A stretch of 64,000 bases of DNA from Hoplostethus atlanticus (taxonomy: Eukaryota; Chordata; Actinopteri; Trachichthyiformes; Trachichthyidae). The notes beneath the pieces are model-generated. The model ran no database searches. It saw only the letters and a program-made list of their open reading frames with translations, and was not told the origin of the DNA. How positions within the stretch are numbered: position 1 is the first letter of the stretch; each line of letters begins with the position of its first letter. Made by a program: the position numbers and the translations under genes. The DNA is taken from assembly GCA_034670405.1 (NCBI GenBank), contig JAXDDX010000056.1, positions 2,447,001-2,511,000 on the forward strand, in the 5' to 3' direction. Positions 11,510-24,469 of this stretch are shown piece by piece.

Positions 11510-12250
11510 TCTTGTCTAGGAGGGAAATTGCATTGCTAAGGATTTATTGCTTCAAGTGTAATTGGGTTCAACCAGCGCCTGGAGAGAAAATCCATTGAAG
11601 TCTCCTCTCCGGTGCAGTTAAGAGCAGGTTGTTCATACGCTATGACTCCCCCATTCCTGCTGCTGCTGCATAGGAGCGGCTCAGGGCGAGGTATTACCAC
11701 ACAATGGAAGTGTCCCTGCTCCAATCATCTCCCTGAAATAAACAGACCTAAATAGCACATGCAACAGAGGGGATGCTAATAAAGGAACGCTTTAATTTTA
11801 GGTAGTTAGAAACTCATCTCACCATCCTACTCATGTGGAATAATGGCTCCTATGAAATAGCTCCGGGGCTGCTTTGTCTCTTGTGGCGGGTTTGATTTTG
11901 CTCAAGCGAATTCTGATTTGTGCATCGTAATATTATGTCCATCATTACGGCTTATTGTTTAAAAAATCCTATTTGGTTTTTATTGTACTCTGCAATATAC
12001 ATGCTACTCCAGCAGTATCTCTCCACAGCCACCCAGCTATACATTACTCTATCAATAGCTCCCGCCGACAGCGCATCATAACAGTAATGTACAACGAGAC
12101 AGCATCCACAGCAGTGGTGGTATCCTATATCGTTGTATTGGAAGATTGTATAGCAGACTGAACAGATTGCACAGCAGAACGCCGACCATAAAAATACAAG
12201 TAATCGATAAGTACAATGATCTGTTTCTATATGGGCCATAAATGTAGGGG
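11510..12250. promoter_or_regulatory. Candidate conserved non-coding block
   Basis: A long unique stretch with no simple repeats and several TAAT/ATTA cores (for example gtgtaattgg at 11557 and taattttagg at 11791), sitting between repeat-rich DNA. It looks like the non-coding elements found in gene deserts beside developmental genes. This is a judgement from sequence texture only. Confidence 0.25.
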
Positions 12251-12384
12251 AGATGCAACAATGTGCACTAAACAGCAAAAGGAGAGAGATCAGAGGAAAT
12301 ATGAAACTCTCAAAAAATAAAAACAGAACCATGACACAGACATTTTCAGAAAGGGTTTCCTGGCGCAGCACAGGAGGGGTTTGT

Positions 12385-12422
<38 letters not shown>

Positions 12423-12434
12423 GGGGGGGGGGGG
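12385..12434. repeat. (GT)n followed by a G-run
   Basis: About 19 GT units, then 12 consecutive G interrupted only by T at the junction. Confidence 0.9.
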
Positions 12435-12546
12435 CTTCTCACCCCACCCACCACTGCAGTGCGATTCCCTCCTCTCTGACATGCAGCAGCATTCACAAAC
12501 CCACACTGCAGAACAGAGCAGGCCTGGCTCTGCATACCAATCAGAA

Positions 12547-12712
12547 AGAGAGAGAGAGAGAGAGCGAGAGACTGAGCGAGTACGTGAGAGACAAAGTGGG
12601 AGAGTGAGACAGAGAGACAGATAGTGTAAAAACAGAGAGAGAGAGAGTGACAGATAAGAAAGAAAGACTCCCTCCCTCCCTCCCTCCCTCTCTTCTCTCC
12701 TCTCTTTTACCC
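12547..12712. repeat. (GA)n tract followed by (CCCT)n tract
   Basis: A GA-rich segment (12547-12658) changes abruptly to a CCCT/CT-rich segment (12664-12710). The purine-rich strand therefore switches within a few bases. Confidence 0.85.
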
Positions 12713-12989
12713 CTGGAGCCAGTCTGTCATCCTGCAGGTGACTTCAGAAAGCACTGCAGTTCAGACAAAGGGATTCTCCTTCCCAGGCTTTCCCTGTGGA
12801 GAGAGGAGGGGAAGGAGGGCGGGAGGGGGATGGAGGAAGGCAGGCGTGAGGTAGCTGCAGACACATGGCAGTCAGGTGGCGCAGAGGCTTTCTGCTTTGT
12901 CTTGATAAGGTTAATGACTGCTTCTAAAAATGGAAGACGTTATTGATTGGAGCCCAGGGAGTTTAGCCGCTGTAGGGGCTGGAGACTGG

Positions 12990-13190
12990 GACTCAAGGCA
13001 CGTTCACACCAGGCACGTTTTGAACTCTGGAGCGTTTATGCCTTTAGTTCAGTCCGTGAGAACAGCAGCATTCAAACTCGGGTGGCAGCAAAAAACTGCA
13101 CTGAGACGCCTGAAAATGCGTCTCTTGGTCCTCTTCCGAGTGAACTGTGGGTTTTTTTAGGAGTTAGAACGTGATCCAAACCGACGCAAG
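12990..13190. mobile_element. Interspersed repeat of the TTCACAC family, copy 1
   Basis: Shares an ordered set of words with 53606-53815: ttcacac, then gaactctggagc, then tttagtt, then gtgagaaca, then ttcaaa.tcgggtggca, then aggagt.agaac.t.atccaaac. I believe this is a common fish MITE, but I cannot name its superfamily. Confidence 0.6.
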
Positions 13191-14850
13191 GGTTTATGGG
13201 TATGAGGAGACAGATGTTGATATCTGATAGCCAGTAGTTACTCATGCTTGGAAAGCCTAGCGTAATATAATGAAACCGAGGGCAAACTGCAGTCTCTTGG
13301 GGCAGTGCAATCCTAAATGAACCATATCCAAAAATACAACAACATAAACTTTTCCACTATGGTTCGGGCCTGTTGATGTGATCGCACCCTCAAACATACC
13401 AAAGAGACTTTTTTAAGGCAACATCCTGACTACCTGACTGTTCAGGCCTGCCCAGCAGAGCCAGTCTTCTCACCTTGAATAGGATCAATCGTCCCTAAGG
13501 CTAGATTTAACCTAGAGAACAAGAGCGGAGACATACGTACCTCTCAATGAAAGTTTTAGCAGGTGTTGGAGTGTAGTATCTTTCAAAGAATCACTCAAGA
13601 ACTCTGCTTACAGTGCTCCCACATACTTCAAAGAGCAGAGGATAGAAAGTGCTTCTGTTGGATTGTAGTGTGTGGAGGCAGTTGTTGAATGTGCTGTTTG
13701 GTTTAGGGTTGTTGCTTAATGAAAAAGAAGAAGCTCCAAGGCACTCTTGCTGCAAACTTCATCAAGGAGTATCGCACCAAACTGCATGAAGAATGGAGAT
13801 CGACAGACTATTTTTCGACCCTAGGTCTTCATCAGGCATCTGCCATAGGAAAAGACGTGTCCATTTACAGTCTATCAATGACATCACTTCCTGGCAAAGA
13901 GAGTTGTTCAGACACAATACAGATTACAAATTACCCCGTAGAAAAGTCCCAAAGTCCATCAGTATTCGAAAATATCCTTTCAGGCAGAAAAGTGACAATA
14001 TATATAGATTATCCTTGAGTGGGAAATCATTTGTCAAAATAAAGCATAGTTTTCTCTCTTTTCTGGGCAGGTTTTCTCCAAGATGTCTGAATTGGGCAAT
14101 CACACCTTTATCCAGTCACCGGGAAAATGAGTGTAGTTCAACAGTAGAATGATCCTTCCTTCATGACAGCTGAATAGACAGACTTGAATAGATGTGATTG
14201 TGAATGGTAGATGTCAATTGGACTGGTCTACAAAAATGACATTTTGAGAAATGAGTTTCATACTCAGCACAGCACAAAAGAATTGGCAGACATTCTTTTG
14301 GCTCAGGAGAACCATTTTGTATTGTTAGCTGTTGTCACTGTATCTGTGCACCAATATCACCAAGACAAATTGTTGCACGTTCATTTAACTTGGAGAATAC
14401 ACTACTTGATTACATTTAATTGATGGCTTTTCTATTGTTAAATGGGAAGATCCACCCCAAAACACAAGTATTGGTGATGCACCTTGCATCGGGGTGAAAA
14501 ATTGGGGTTTGATCTCAGGCCGGGGGTGGGATCTGGGTTCACGTCGGGGTTGACACTGAGGGTAGAGCTAAGCCACGATGTCCTACAGACATAACCATCA
14601 TAGGCATGCCATTTACGTGTTTGCTAAGCCACTGCACTGAGTCACTCCACCCTCAAGAGGAATTGTTTGGAAAATGCTGCTACATTAATGCCGGATACAT
14701 CCAGGGAGGGGTACGTCTGCCATTTCTACCACTGTAGGAGTCAGTAATGAGAACAGGGGTGTAACTAAAGCGTTATCTCTTCCCCTGTTCTGCACTATTT
14801 CCTTAGAGATGAAAAAAAAAAACGGGTGTGGCACAGAGCAAACCAACCGC
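13191..14850. other. Intergenic, no gene recognised
   Basis: Unique DNA. It contains a repeat-like motif at 13790-13845 (ccctaggtcttcatcaggc, antisense of a phrase frequent in fish repeats). The open frames at 13719-14018 and 13793-14152 overlap each other and have no family. Confidence 0.5.
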
Positions 14851-15560
14851 AGGCAATGTTTCATCCTTGGCCAATCACACGTCTGCCCTTGGAATAAGGC
14901 TGACAAATCTGGGGGGGATCCTCGTAGATACTAGATATCACTGTCACATTAGGAGAAAATGTGATGAAACTGCAGCATTTCAATTAATTTGCCCTGTCGG
15001 CCAAAGCTGTACACTAGATAATTTGACGAAGACCGTCTCAAATGGGTGCGCGTGATTTAGATTACCCTGGCACTGAGATCACTCTGCCGTTTTATCAGTA
15101 AAACCAGTCACCATCGCTCAGCATCAGAAGGGTAAATCATGGTCACAGTGGAGACGCCGGGAAAAGCATGGAGGAGATGAGATGTGTGTTGTTATTGTCT
15201 CTTCTGGCACTGTTATGGTGTTTTTAAATGCCTTTAATGATTTTAGAGTTACTCAAGAGAAAATGGTTAATTCATCCTTTTGATTGACACGCCAGAAACA
15301 TCATTTCACTGCATTGCCTCAGACTTTGTGAATCCCTTGTGTTTATGTTTTAATCTTCATTTGCAATTCAGTCATAATCAGAAAACAAGAGGCAAAGACA
15401 GTTAAAGCTCCGCAGCATAATGGAGAGAGTGGGCCTCAATTATCTGCCATTCTGTATATTCAGGCTGTTGGAAAATGTTGAAACGCAAGCGACAAAATGA
15501 ATTCAAAATGCAAAATAAACAGTATAATCTGCAACTGCGACTCTTAAAAATGCTTTCTTT
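14850..15560. promoter_or_regulatory. Candidate conserved non-coding block
   Basis: About 700 bp with no simple repeats and no recognisable transposon, rich in homeodomain-type cores (cttcatttgcaattcagtcat at about 15356, cctcaattatctgcc at about 15433). It is proposed as a regulatory element from texture alone. Confidence 0.25.
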
Positions 15561-15823
15561 AGAAATTCTTTGTTCCTTACTAATGTGTGTGTCCTGATGC
15601 AAGTGTGTTGTGGGCCCTCCATGTCCCATCGGCCCATCAGTGAGATGACAGACAGCAGCCTCTTCACCACCATAGAGGAGAAAAAAAAAAAAAATCCAAT
15701 CCAACCGCTGATTAACGCGTCAGTCTCCGACAAGCAAAACACAAGGCAATCAGCAACGTCAAAATTTTGCTAAAAAGTCTGTGTTCATGAGTGCATGTGG
15801 GGGTGTGAAAAAATAAGGAATGA

Positions 15824-15835
15824 CAGAGAGAGAGA

Positions 15836-15882
<47 letters not shown>
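15824..15882. repeat. (GA)n microsatellite
   Basis: Near-perfect GA array ending in GGGAGG. Confidence 0.95.
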
Positions 15883-15883
<1 letters not shown>

Positions 15884-16232
15884 ATGGCAATTATCCACTT
15901 TTATATAATATGGTAACAGCTGCAGTGAAATAATGCCAGTCTTCAGAACAGGAGAATGCTGTTTGTTTTAAGCAGAAATAATGATGAAGGCCCTGAGGTC
16001 TCTGACTCCCAGCTTGAGTGTTATGAAACCAACACAAACTCTGGCTGGGATTGGGAGATGTTTGATTCACAGAGCCCCTGATTACATAATTCAAGCTTTT
16101 ATGTATATTTCAGAGAATATTACTAAAAGGAAGAGTATGAATGTCGCTCTCACGGCGTTATCGTTCCCTTCCCCTCTTCCTGTCATGCTGTTTTTGGAGT
16201 TAATGAGGAGATGAGAAGATGAGGAGAATTAC

Positions 16233-16248
16233 CCCCCCCCCCCCCCCC
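16233..16248. repeat. Poly-C tract
   Basis: 16 consecutive C. Confidence 0.9.
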
Positions 16249-16870
16249 ATGGCACTGCAGGAATGCAATTCACCAAACGGTATTTGTCTTGAAAGACTAA
16301 TGTGTGTTAGGACAAATAACAGTTGTCGTCAAACAACTAGAGATGATTTATTTCCTCTGCAAACACCTAATCAACAGTGCAAACAAGTTTCAGCGCTGAT
16401 GAAAACTCCAGAAACACTGTCACCGCTCCACAGCGGCGCCGTCTGCTTTGCATCCTTTTGCATACAAGGGAAATCCATTTTACTACTGTTTTCTTTTTGT
16501 AGTTTCACGCTCGAGTTCAAACACACCGAGGAAGCGGCCAGTCTCCCGAGGGCTCGACACCGCTGAATTGGATTCAGAGCAATAAAAGAGGGAAGAGACT
16601 GTGAGACGCCTGTGAGGGAGGAATAGCAGTTACAGGGGCTAAAGCCGGAGATTAAAGAGAGGAATCGTGTCTCTGAACTGTAACAAACTGGTCCACGCTG
16701 CAGACAGTGTGTCGTCATAACCAAGAAATCTGATCCAGAGTGCAGATCCAGATCCTTGTGGCTGTTTATGTCTGCATGGTTACTTTTTGACTGTAGACAT
16801 GCAGGGAAACGCAGAGTCAAGCTGTGTTTCCCTCTTAAAGGGATCTCTTCTTTCACACATCCCTGTTCCT

Positions 16871-17082
16871 CCCATCAATCTCTCTCTCTCTCTCTCCGTC
16901 TCTCTCTCTCTCTCTCACTCGCTTACTCACTGTCGCTATTTCTCTCTCACTGTCTGTCTCTCCCCGTGTGTCTCCCGCTCTGCCTTTCCCTCTTTCTCTC
17001 ACTCACTCTGTCATTATCTTTCTTTCTTTCTCTCTCTCTCTCTCAGTCTGCCTGTCTTTCCCTCTCTCTCTACTCTCAAAGC
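16871..17082. repeat. (CT)-rich pyrimidine tract
   Basis: About 210 bp of TCTC/TTTC words. Open frames made of S and L residues are artefacts of it. Confidence 0.9.
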
Positions 17083-17548
17083 ATACGTAGGCGAGTATAA
17101 ATAGATTGACTGCATCATTACCACCAGTAGCAGCCTATACAGAGGGGAAGCACCCCTGAGATGATGGAAGGGCGGGCAGGATAGCCCTATAGGTGTAGTG
17201 GGGCTGTTCATAAAGGAAGGCATAAAGCAGGAGGCTAGCTCATCAGCCACATATAGGAATATAGCCAAGCTAGTGAGGAATCACATAGACGATAGAGGTC
17301 ATATGACTTCAAACAAATCCATGAAAAGTATCCACAGTAGAATTGAGGTGAGTCCTTCATGGATTTTGGAGGTCAGTTTATAATTCCTAGCAGGACACCC
17401 AACCAGAAGGTAATACAGAGAGGTGCGCCAGCTATACGTTCTTCACTGAGAGACCTTGTGTATTAGCATTAGCCATGCAATTAGCGTTAACTGTGCACTG
17501 GGCTCTTTCTGTAAGCAGACAACCCGACTGCAACCTTTGATATTTGGG

Positions 17549-17745
17549 GCAGCAGGGTGAGCGAGTAGGAAAACCATCCTTCGACCTGGAGAGAAGACCC
17601 GCATTCAAGCCTCCAGTGGTGGTAAGCAGCCGCCCCGCTGAAGTGTCCTTGAGCAAGACACTGAATCCCATCCAGCTCCTGGGGGTGCTGCTCTGTAGCT
17701 GACCCTGACCTCTGACCACTTTGGACAGGTGCAAGGGAAAAGAAA
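17549..17745 (+). mobile_element. tRNA-derived SINE, family 2
   Basis: A tRNA-like head (gggcagcagggtgagcgagt) with a degenerate B box (cgcattcaagcctcc, 17600-17614), followed by a body containing gtgtccttgagcaagacact. The body phrase also occurs in altered form at 41558-41577. Confidence 0.6.
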
Positions 17746-18495
17746 ATCTCCTTCATGATTATTAAAACTACTGGGCTCTGTTTCATTTACAATCCACGCA
17801 CAGCTAATTCATAAATAGTTTAGTATTATAAGTTAACAGATATCTGAGAAGATACACTGACAGCGATGATGCTTTCAACTTCATATTCTCCAGTTTAAGG
17901 CTCAAACATTGCAGAACTTCAAATAGTGCTGGTTTTGCAGAACCAAATCACTAAGGGGACACTTGATATTAGCAGTGGGGCAAATTCGGCGGGGGGAATG
18001 GAAACCTCGGGAGCACAAAAGTGAGGATGTAATTCTATAATGTACATTAAAGATCTGTTCTTTTCTAAATACAGTCTCCTCCAAACCTCTCATTTTTTAA
18101 GGTCTGGCTTCAATAGCAAGTGGTTATACAAGATTAGGATACTCTCAATATCTGTAGTCTGTGGTTTCCAGAACAAAACAATTTCAACTCTTTGAGTTAA
18201 TGCTCATGGATGTGCATTTAATTCAACAAATGTCTAACAAAGATTCAGAAACAGACAGACAGACATCCTGTTGGATAGACTAGTCTGTGCCGCGTCTGCA
18301 GTATGTGGACAAATTCCTTATTCAACTAAAGTTACAGGTCTTGGTTTTTGTCATCACTATAGCTCATAAATCTGAATGCATGTGCTGCTGGACAGAGCAA
18401 GACAGATGAAGGGAGGAGCGAGTGCCGCAGTGTATTTGCCCTGTGCTCTCTGAGGCGCCGTGGCCCTGCCAGGGTTCTGCATTGAGGCAAAGAGA
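17746..18495. other. Intergenic, nothing recognised
   Basis: Unique AT-rich DNA without coding or repeat signal. Confidence 0.5.
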
Positions 18496-18502
18496 CAGCA
18501 GC

Positions 18503-18921
18503 ATCACTTCCTTCTCTCTCTCTCTCTCTCTTGCTCCATCGCTCTTTCTGTCAATCTCTCTCTCTGTTTCTGGTCTTTTCTCTGTTTGTTCTATCTATCG
18601 TCTCTCTGTGTTTCTCTCCCCCTCTTTCTGGCATTTGCTCACCCCTCTCCCTATCTGTTTCTGTGTGACTCTCATATGCCTCATCCATATCATCTCTCTC
18701 ATTCTCTGTTTGTCTTCCTCCCTGTGTTTCTACCTCTTTCTCTCCATCTCTCTCGGTTTCCGTCTCCCATTTCTTCCCTTGCTGTGTGTCTTCTTCATAT
18801 GCCTCTTTTGTTTTTATCCCCCTCCTCTCTTTATCAATCTTTCTCCCTCCCTCCTTCCCTGCCTCTCCTCTCACACAGTATCGACAGGGGCCTTTCTGAG
18901 TTGTTTACCACATCCAATGGC

Positions 18922-18952
<31 letters not shown>

Positions 18953-18953
18953 C
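18503..18953. repeat. 450-bp pyrimidine-rich (CT) tract
   Basis: The + strand is almost entirely C and T with scattered G, including pure CT runs at 18513-18532 and 18925-18952. The 204- and 221-codon open frames across it are low-complexity and overlap in two frames, so they are not genes. Confidence 0.88.
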
Positions 18954-19892
18954 CAGCATTCAAAAGGGACAGTCAGTCTTGCAGTCCCTCACGCCCCCTC
19001 GACAGTCACGCTCTGATGCCTCGGCTGATTGCATAAGAACATGGTGTCAAACGGCCACTCAGTCATCGGCAGTTGGACACCACTATCCAAAACAGTCAGC
19101 ACATTTCATTATGTTAAAAGAGTAAATCATTTTCTCTGTGACGCACAGCATGTACCTGTCAGCTGCTATTCTGAAAGACCACGCTGGAGAATTTTCTCCA
19201 TTAAAAACTTGTCATACATCGTCGTCAACTCCTGAGAGGCTGAGAATTTTAAACCTCATTTTAAGATGAATCTGTGTTTGCTCCACAATCACTGATCGTC
19301 TGTTTCTCTTTGGGTACACTATAAGTGCACTGATGGTGAATTATGGTGAACTGATATGTCCGGTCGGAATTGAAAAATGGGAAGTGATGGACTGTTTATA
19401 AAACAAATTGGTCTAAACAACCCTCTGGTAACTTTAGAAGAGTTTTATACCCAAACCTTATTGGGTTTGACTACTTGACTTCAATTCCATCTTATGTTCA
19501 AAATCTTTATCAGTGTGTATTGGTAAATGTTTGAAAAATACTGCTGTTTATTACCCATTTATCATGAGAGAATTGGGGTTCTAGTCAGAGTTGAGGTTCA
19601 TCAAAATACCCCTTGCGCTTCATTTGGGCTTGGACTCAAACGAGGGCTCAAATTTTCATGCCCGAGTCAAGCTTTAGTGAGAGCACACATTCTTTTTCAA
19701 TCCCAGTGCAAATAACTGATGCTCCTCCATCTATATAGCATGAGTCCCTTTAATATCTGACACTAATCTGATGATAAAGCTGTGGATTTAGGTGCACAAT
19801 AGCTTGACTGCTGTGGATTTAGGTGTGGATTCTGTTATTCTATTCGGAATGAATTCTCTAATTCTCTCTCCTTTCTCTCGCACTCACAAACC

Positions 19893-19895
19893 ACA

Positions 19896-19928
<33 letters not shown>
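19893..19928. repeat. (CA)n microsatellite
   Basis: CA units with one early interruption, followed at 19939-19949 by a C-run. Confidence 0.9.
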
Positions 19929-19931
<3 letters not shown>

Positions 19932-20264
19932 TCGGTCAATCCCCCCCCCCATGGTCGCTGGAGCTATTCTCTTTTCTGACATCTCTCGGTGCCAATAATC
20001 CCACCGTGGGCCCCCGGTCATCGATCGGGACACAAAATGAGACGGTGTTGCTATCAATAACCCTGGAATCCTTCGCAGATAGCCACCCAGGCCACTGAGA
20101 TGCTGTTTTCATTGGCAACACACTGTTATATTTACAGGGAGGTATGCAGAGAGGAAGCGAACGATGCACAGACGCAACAAACCACACATACAAGAAAACA
20201 GCAAACTGCATCAAACTGCTGTCAGTGTGACCAGGATCTGGAGGCAGGCAACTCTGATAGTGAT

Positions 20265-20316
20265 TCAGAGAAAAAGACAGAGAAAGGAAGAGAGTGAGAG
20301 AGAAAGAGATAGAGAC

Positions 20317-20367
<51 letters not shown>
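20265..20367. repeat. (GA)n tract
   Basis: Purine array, pure GA at 20320-20364. Confidence 0.92.
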
Positions 20368-20369
<2 letters not shown>

Positions 20370-20475
20370 GGGTTATGACCAGGTTAATTAGATCAAAATG
20401 CCCAGAAAGATCCAACGAGTGCTTCAAAGTCTAGAGAGCCTGGCAGATTTGAGAAAGGCTGCTTACTGTCAAGAA

Positions 20476-20477
<2 letters not shown>

Positions 20478-20542
<65 letters not shown>
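20478..20542. repeat. (GT)n microsatellite
   Basis: 32 uninterrupted GT units. Confidence 0.95.
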
Positions 20543-20544
<2 letters not shown>

Positions 20545-22725
20545 GGCTCAGAGAACAACATTGACAACATTGTGAGGCCCATGGGTGTTGTTCAACTGCA
20601 CAGCACTTAGGCACTGCCTGCCTTTAAAACTGGCAAAATTCAAACAGCATTTCAAGACAGCGGTGTTCTCAAATGGCTGTGAGCTTGATGGTACAACCTT
20701 TGTATGGCTCTGTGGTAATTGGGACAGACAGTCTGCAGAAGAGGTCAGTGTGAATTGTCTCAGTCAGCAACAAACCAAAACAGGCAGCCGTGCAGAGTCA
20801 AGACCAAGGAGGAGCTTCCTTTGGACAGAGGCTCAGGGACGTTTCACTTGTTTCTTAAACTGCTATGTCCCTCCCTGTGGTGGCTTCACAAATTGTGAAA
20901 CACTTGAGAATGCTACCAAGGGGAGTAGTCTACTAATCGGGGATCACTGGACCAGAGAACGATGGAGGATTTAATTCATTTTGTCCTCTCAGCTCAACTT
21001 GCAGAGCATTGTGCAGAACTCTTCTCGAACTGGGGTGAACGGGTGCTGACATTTGGATGCTTTGCACTGTTGGGAGGGCTTGACGAAGTAGCAGTGCCAC
21101 TTCCATGCACCTGGTCCACTGGGCAAAAAAAAAGCTTTTTTCATCAGATAGCACTGGTGACATTTAAAATCCATGCATACATTTGTATTACCCACATCTG
21201 TTCTGGCAGCATTTAGATTCTAACCCACAAAAATGGAAATGTTGACATATCACTTAACATTTTCTTTCTGTGTTTTAAACCGAGGCATTTCAGCAAGCAG
21301 CATTTTGAAAATCTACAAAATAGGCAAAAGGGGAAATGACTGGGAATTAAATAATAGAGCAGTCTCTAATTAACAAGATTTAACACAATGTTTAAAAGTC
21401 AATGGATTAGACATTATTTGTTCATTCATATTTCATATTACGCTGAATATGTTCTTACAGCCTAACTTACAATCACGCAAATGTATTGCTGAACTGCCAT
21501 AGCACTCCACAAGTGCATACATACCCGTGGGTGGGTGGGTCGTGGAGGTGGGGGGTGCTTTCCTCTTGAATATATATACGTATGCTCACAATATGCAACT
21601 GCAGTGACCTCTTGGAAACAACTGCCAATTGCATGATATCACATTATTTAAACTCACGGTAGCTAGTTTTCAATCCCTGTCCTTGGAATGGATTAGTACA
21701 GACATGAACGAGTGTTAGGTTTCCTTCCTCAGGCACACTGTTGGACAGTACTGGGCATTGACGGTTCCTCCAGTCAAGCCAGACTTCCTCTCTAATCCCC
21801 CTCGGAATATATGCCAGTCATATTATAGTTGCAGCCATTGAAATCACTCAAAGTGCTTTTCATTTTGCTGTATCATGCCTCAAACTCCCTCAAGCAACAG
21901 CATAAAAATCAATTTAACCCTTCCAGTTGTACTGATCTGAACCGCTGTCTCCCCCACTGTGTTGTGTGCGGTACTTGGCTGCATCTGCAACTATGAAAAT
22001 GAAGTAAACAATGTCTCCAGGGGATCATGTGTCACGTCGTTTTTGAAAGGTCTCGGGCCTTTCAAGACATAACATGTAACATGTCACTGGAGGAATTCAG
22101 TTTTCATCACATTAACTCACAGCCATCTTGGTAAGCAAAAAGCAATAGTAGTCCAATAATAGGTGACTGCAGACAAACTCCATCCACAGCCATTGAGCTG
22201 TGCTTGTGATAAAGCATTTTATAGGTAGGACATGGATGAGAATACGGCTTGAGAATGCACTGTTTTAGTAGCATTTTGAGTGAAGCAGCTCAGAACATTT
22301 TGAGGTAAAACACCAGAAAACAATGTGTAAATTGTGGAAAACATTATTTGTCTACAGATTAATTTGGTGTTGCATTATCGGAGGTAAATGTCCTGATAAT
22401 ATGAGTATTTACACTATATTCAGTTTAGTTGGTAGCTGCCAAAGCAGTGCAGGCCATCAGATAGAGCAAGACTGTGGTGAGCTACTGCCACCTAGGGGCT
22501 TTTTTATATTAACATTACCAGTGATGATTCTGGTTAACCCAGGAATTAATAAAAAAACGTTTTATTTGCTTACCCAAGTGGCTGTTATGATATTTGCATG
22601 GAAGAGACGACAGACGACACACGACAGAGGCCTCACACCGAGTTTGCTTCGTTTCAAACACATTTGAAACAAACACAACACAAAACATGCAAGGCTGCAG
22701 TTCCAAACCAGAGAATGTATCATTG
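20543..22725. other. Intergenic, one candidate regulatory block
   Basis: No gene was recognised. The stretch 21690-21990 is unique and free of repeats and could be a conserved non-coding element. The 129-codon open frame at 20585-20974 has no recognisable domain. Confidence 0.45.
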
Positions 22726-22739
22726 CAGCGTTTCTCCTA

Positions 22740-22922
22740 TATATCTATATATGTTATATATGTTAACTTGTATATTTTTTGTATATTCCTTTTTTTTTGT
22801 TGCCCTTAAATTGCTTTATTGTATAGTGATGTGTGCCTCTCTCTTGTTTTGTACTGCTGCATAACTGCAATTTCCCCTCGGGGACAATAAAGAGCCATCT
22901 AATCTAATCTAATCTAATCTAA
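22740..22922 (+). mobile_element. LINE 3'-tail fragment
   Basis: Ends with a small hairpin (tcccctcgggga, 22873-22884), AATAAAG (22887-22893) and a (TCTAA)n array (22898-22922). This is the 3' end layout of a CR1/L2/Rex-type LINE. No coding part remains. Confidence 0.65.
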
Positions 22923-24400
22923 TGAATCGAGATCTAGAAATAGAGGTGGTGAAATAGATACATAGATAAAGATCACTCTTTCTCTCTTTGCCTCTTTCAT
23001 TCATATTTTAGTAGCAGTGGAGCTACAAAGGTAACGTTGATTTTGGTTCTCTCTATGCAGGCTGTACCTCTACGAGTGTTGTTAACTTGATGAATTATTA
23101 TTTAAAAGATTGTTTTTATTTCATATATTGTCGAACAGTGGGAGAAACATTCTTGTTGTGGTGAACCAACACAACTAAATATACAGTATGTGAGGGAAAA
23201 AACAGATTACAAAATCATTTGGATGAATAAAGATCATACAGTCAGACATCACTTATTGCATTCACAGGTTGGTGGGAAGGTCCGACACCTGGGACTTCCA
23301 CGTCGGTTGCTAAACAGCATCACATTCACGCGCTATTTGATGGAAAATCTAACTTGAAAGACAAACAATGAACAAAAATGGACATCCTGCAGCTTAACAA
23401 ACTAATTTAACAAATTTCCATTAAACAAATGTTAGTTATACAAATGTGCAATAAAGGTCTTTGGGCCATGTTGAGAAGGTTAAAGGTTATTATTGCATGA
23501 TAACTCAGAAACTCGGGTAGGAAAATTTTCTCTGACTTTAAAACTTTATCAGTTTCACCGTATCTATCTTGTAAGAAATTATGGTTTCCTTTCATAATAT
23601 AGTTGTTATTGATTCATAAAGCCTGTGAATGGGGAATTCAAAGTGATTTCTACACAGTTTGATTACACAGTGAGTGCTGTTTAAGCTGTACCAATAATTT
23701 ATCTTGTGATTGAAACTTTCATTAACCTATTATATATTTAACACTTTAATACTAAGACTGTTACAGTTATATCAACACCAACACTACAAATAATTACCAC
23801 CAGGTGTCACTTTTGATCAATTTTACACAATTGGACTAGGGACTTTTTTTGTGGTTCTCTTTTTATTCCTGAATGAGAAATTCCTCTTTTGTTCCACTTT
23901 CTCTAACCGGTAAACCAGACTCCCAGTTTAGTGTTTGGTATCTTATGTAAAAATACTGCTGCTATAAGGTAAATTCACTGAATGTGTTTAATCATCATCG
24001 TAATCATAATGCATACATTTTGTGTTTTGGACATATGCTATATTCCTTTTTGTGTCTTTCTTGCATCATGATGGATACCATTACATTAAGTTTGCCAATA
24101 TGTGCTGGTATACAGGATTGCAGGATACAGGATTTTGTCCCAAAAGTCTCTGGCTGGCCCTTATAGTCTATTATTCCTTTAGAAAATGTGTGTTTACTCC
24201 ATACATACCCTTGACTGCACTGCTGACAACAACCGTCCAATGTTCCAACCTTTCCTACCGTCAAAGATTCAAGGCTCCAGCATGCTTCATGGCAACCTGG
24301 GATGACAGCGAACGCAAGAATAGTATCAGCAAGCTATATTTGGCTTTGCTCTGAAATGACTGGATGTTTGGATTGAAAAGCCATGACTGTGTGTGCGTGA

Positions 24401-24469
<69 letters not shown>

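Noticed and set aside
18422..19125. Two long overlapping Ser/Leu-rich open frames and a Glu/Arg-rich one on the other strand
   Set aside because: They are direct translations of the CT-rich tract in different frames.
20585..20974. 129-codon open frame
   Set aside because: No family recognised, no exon borders, and overlapping open frames occur on the opposite strand.
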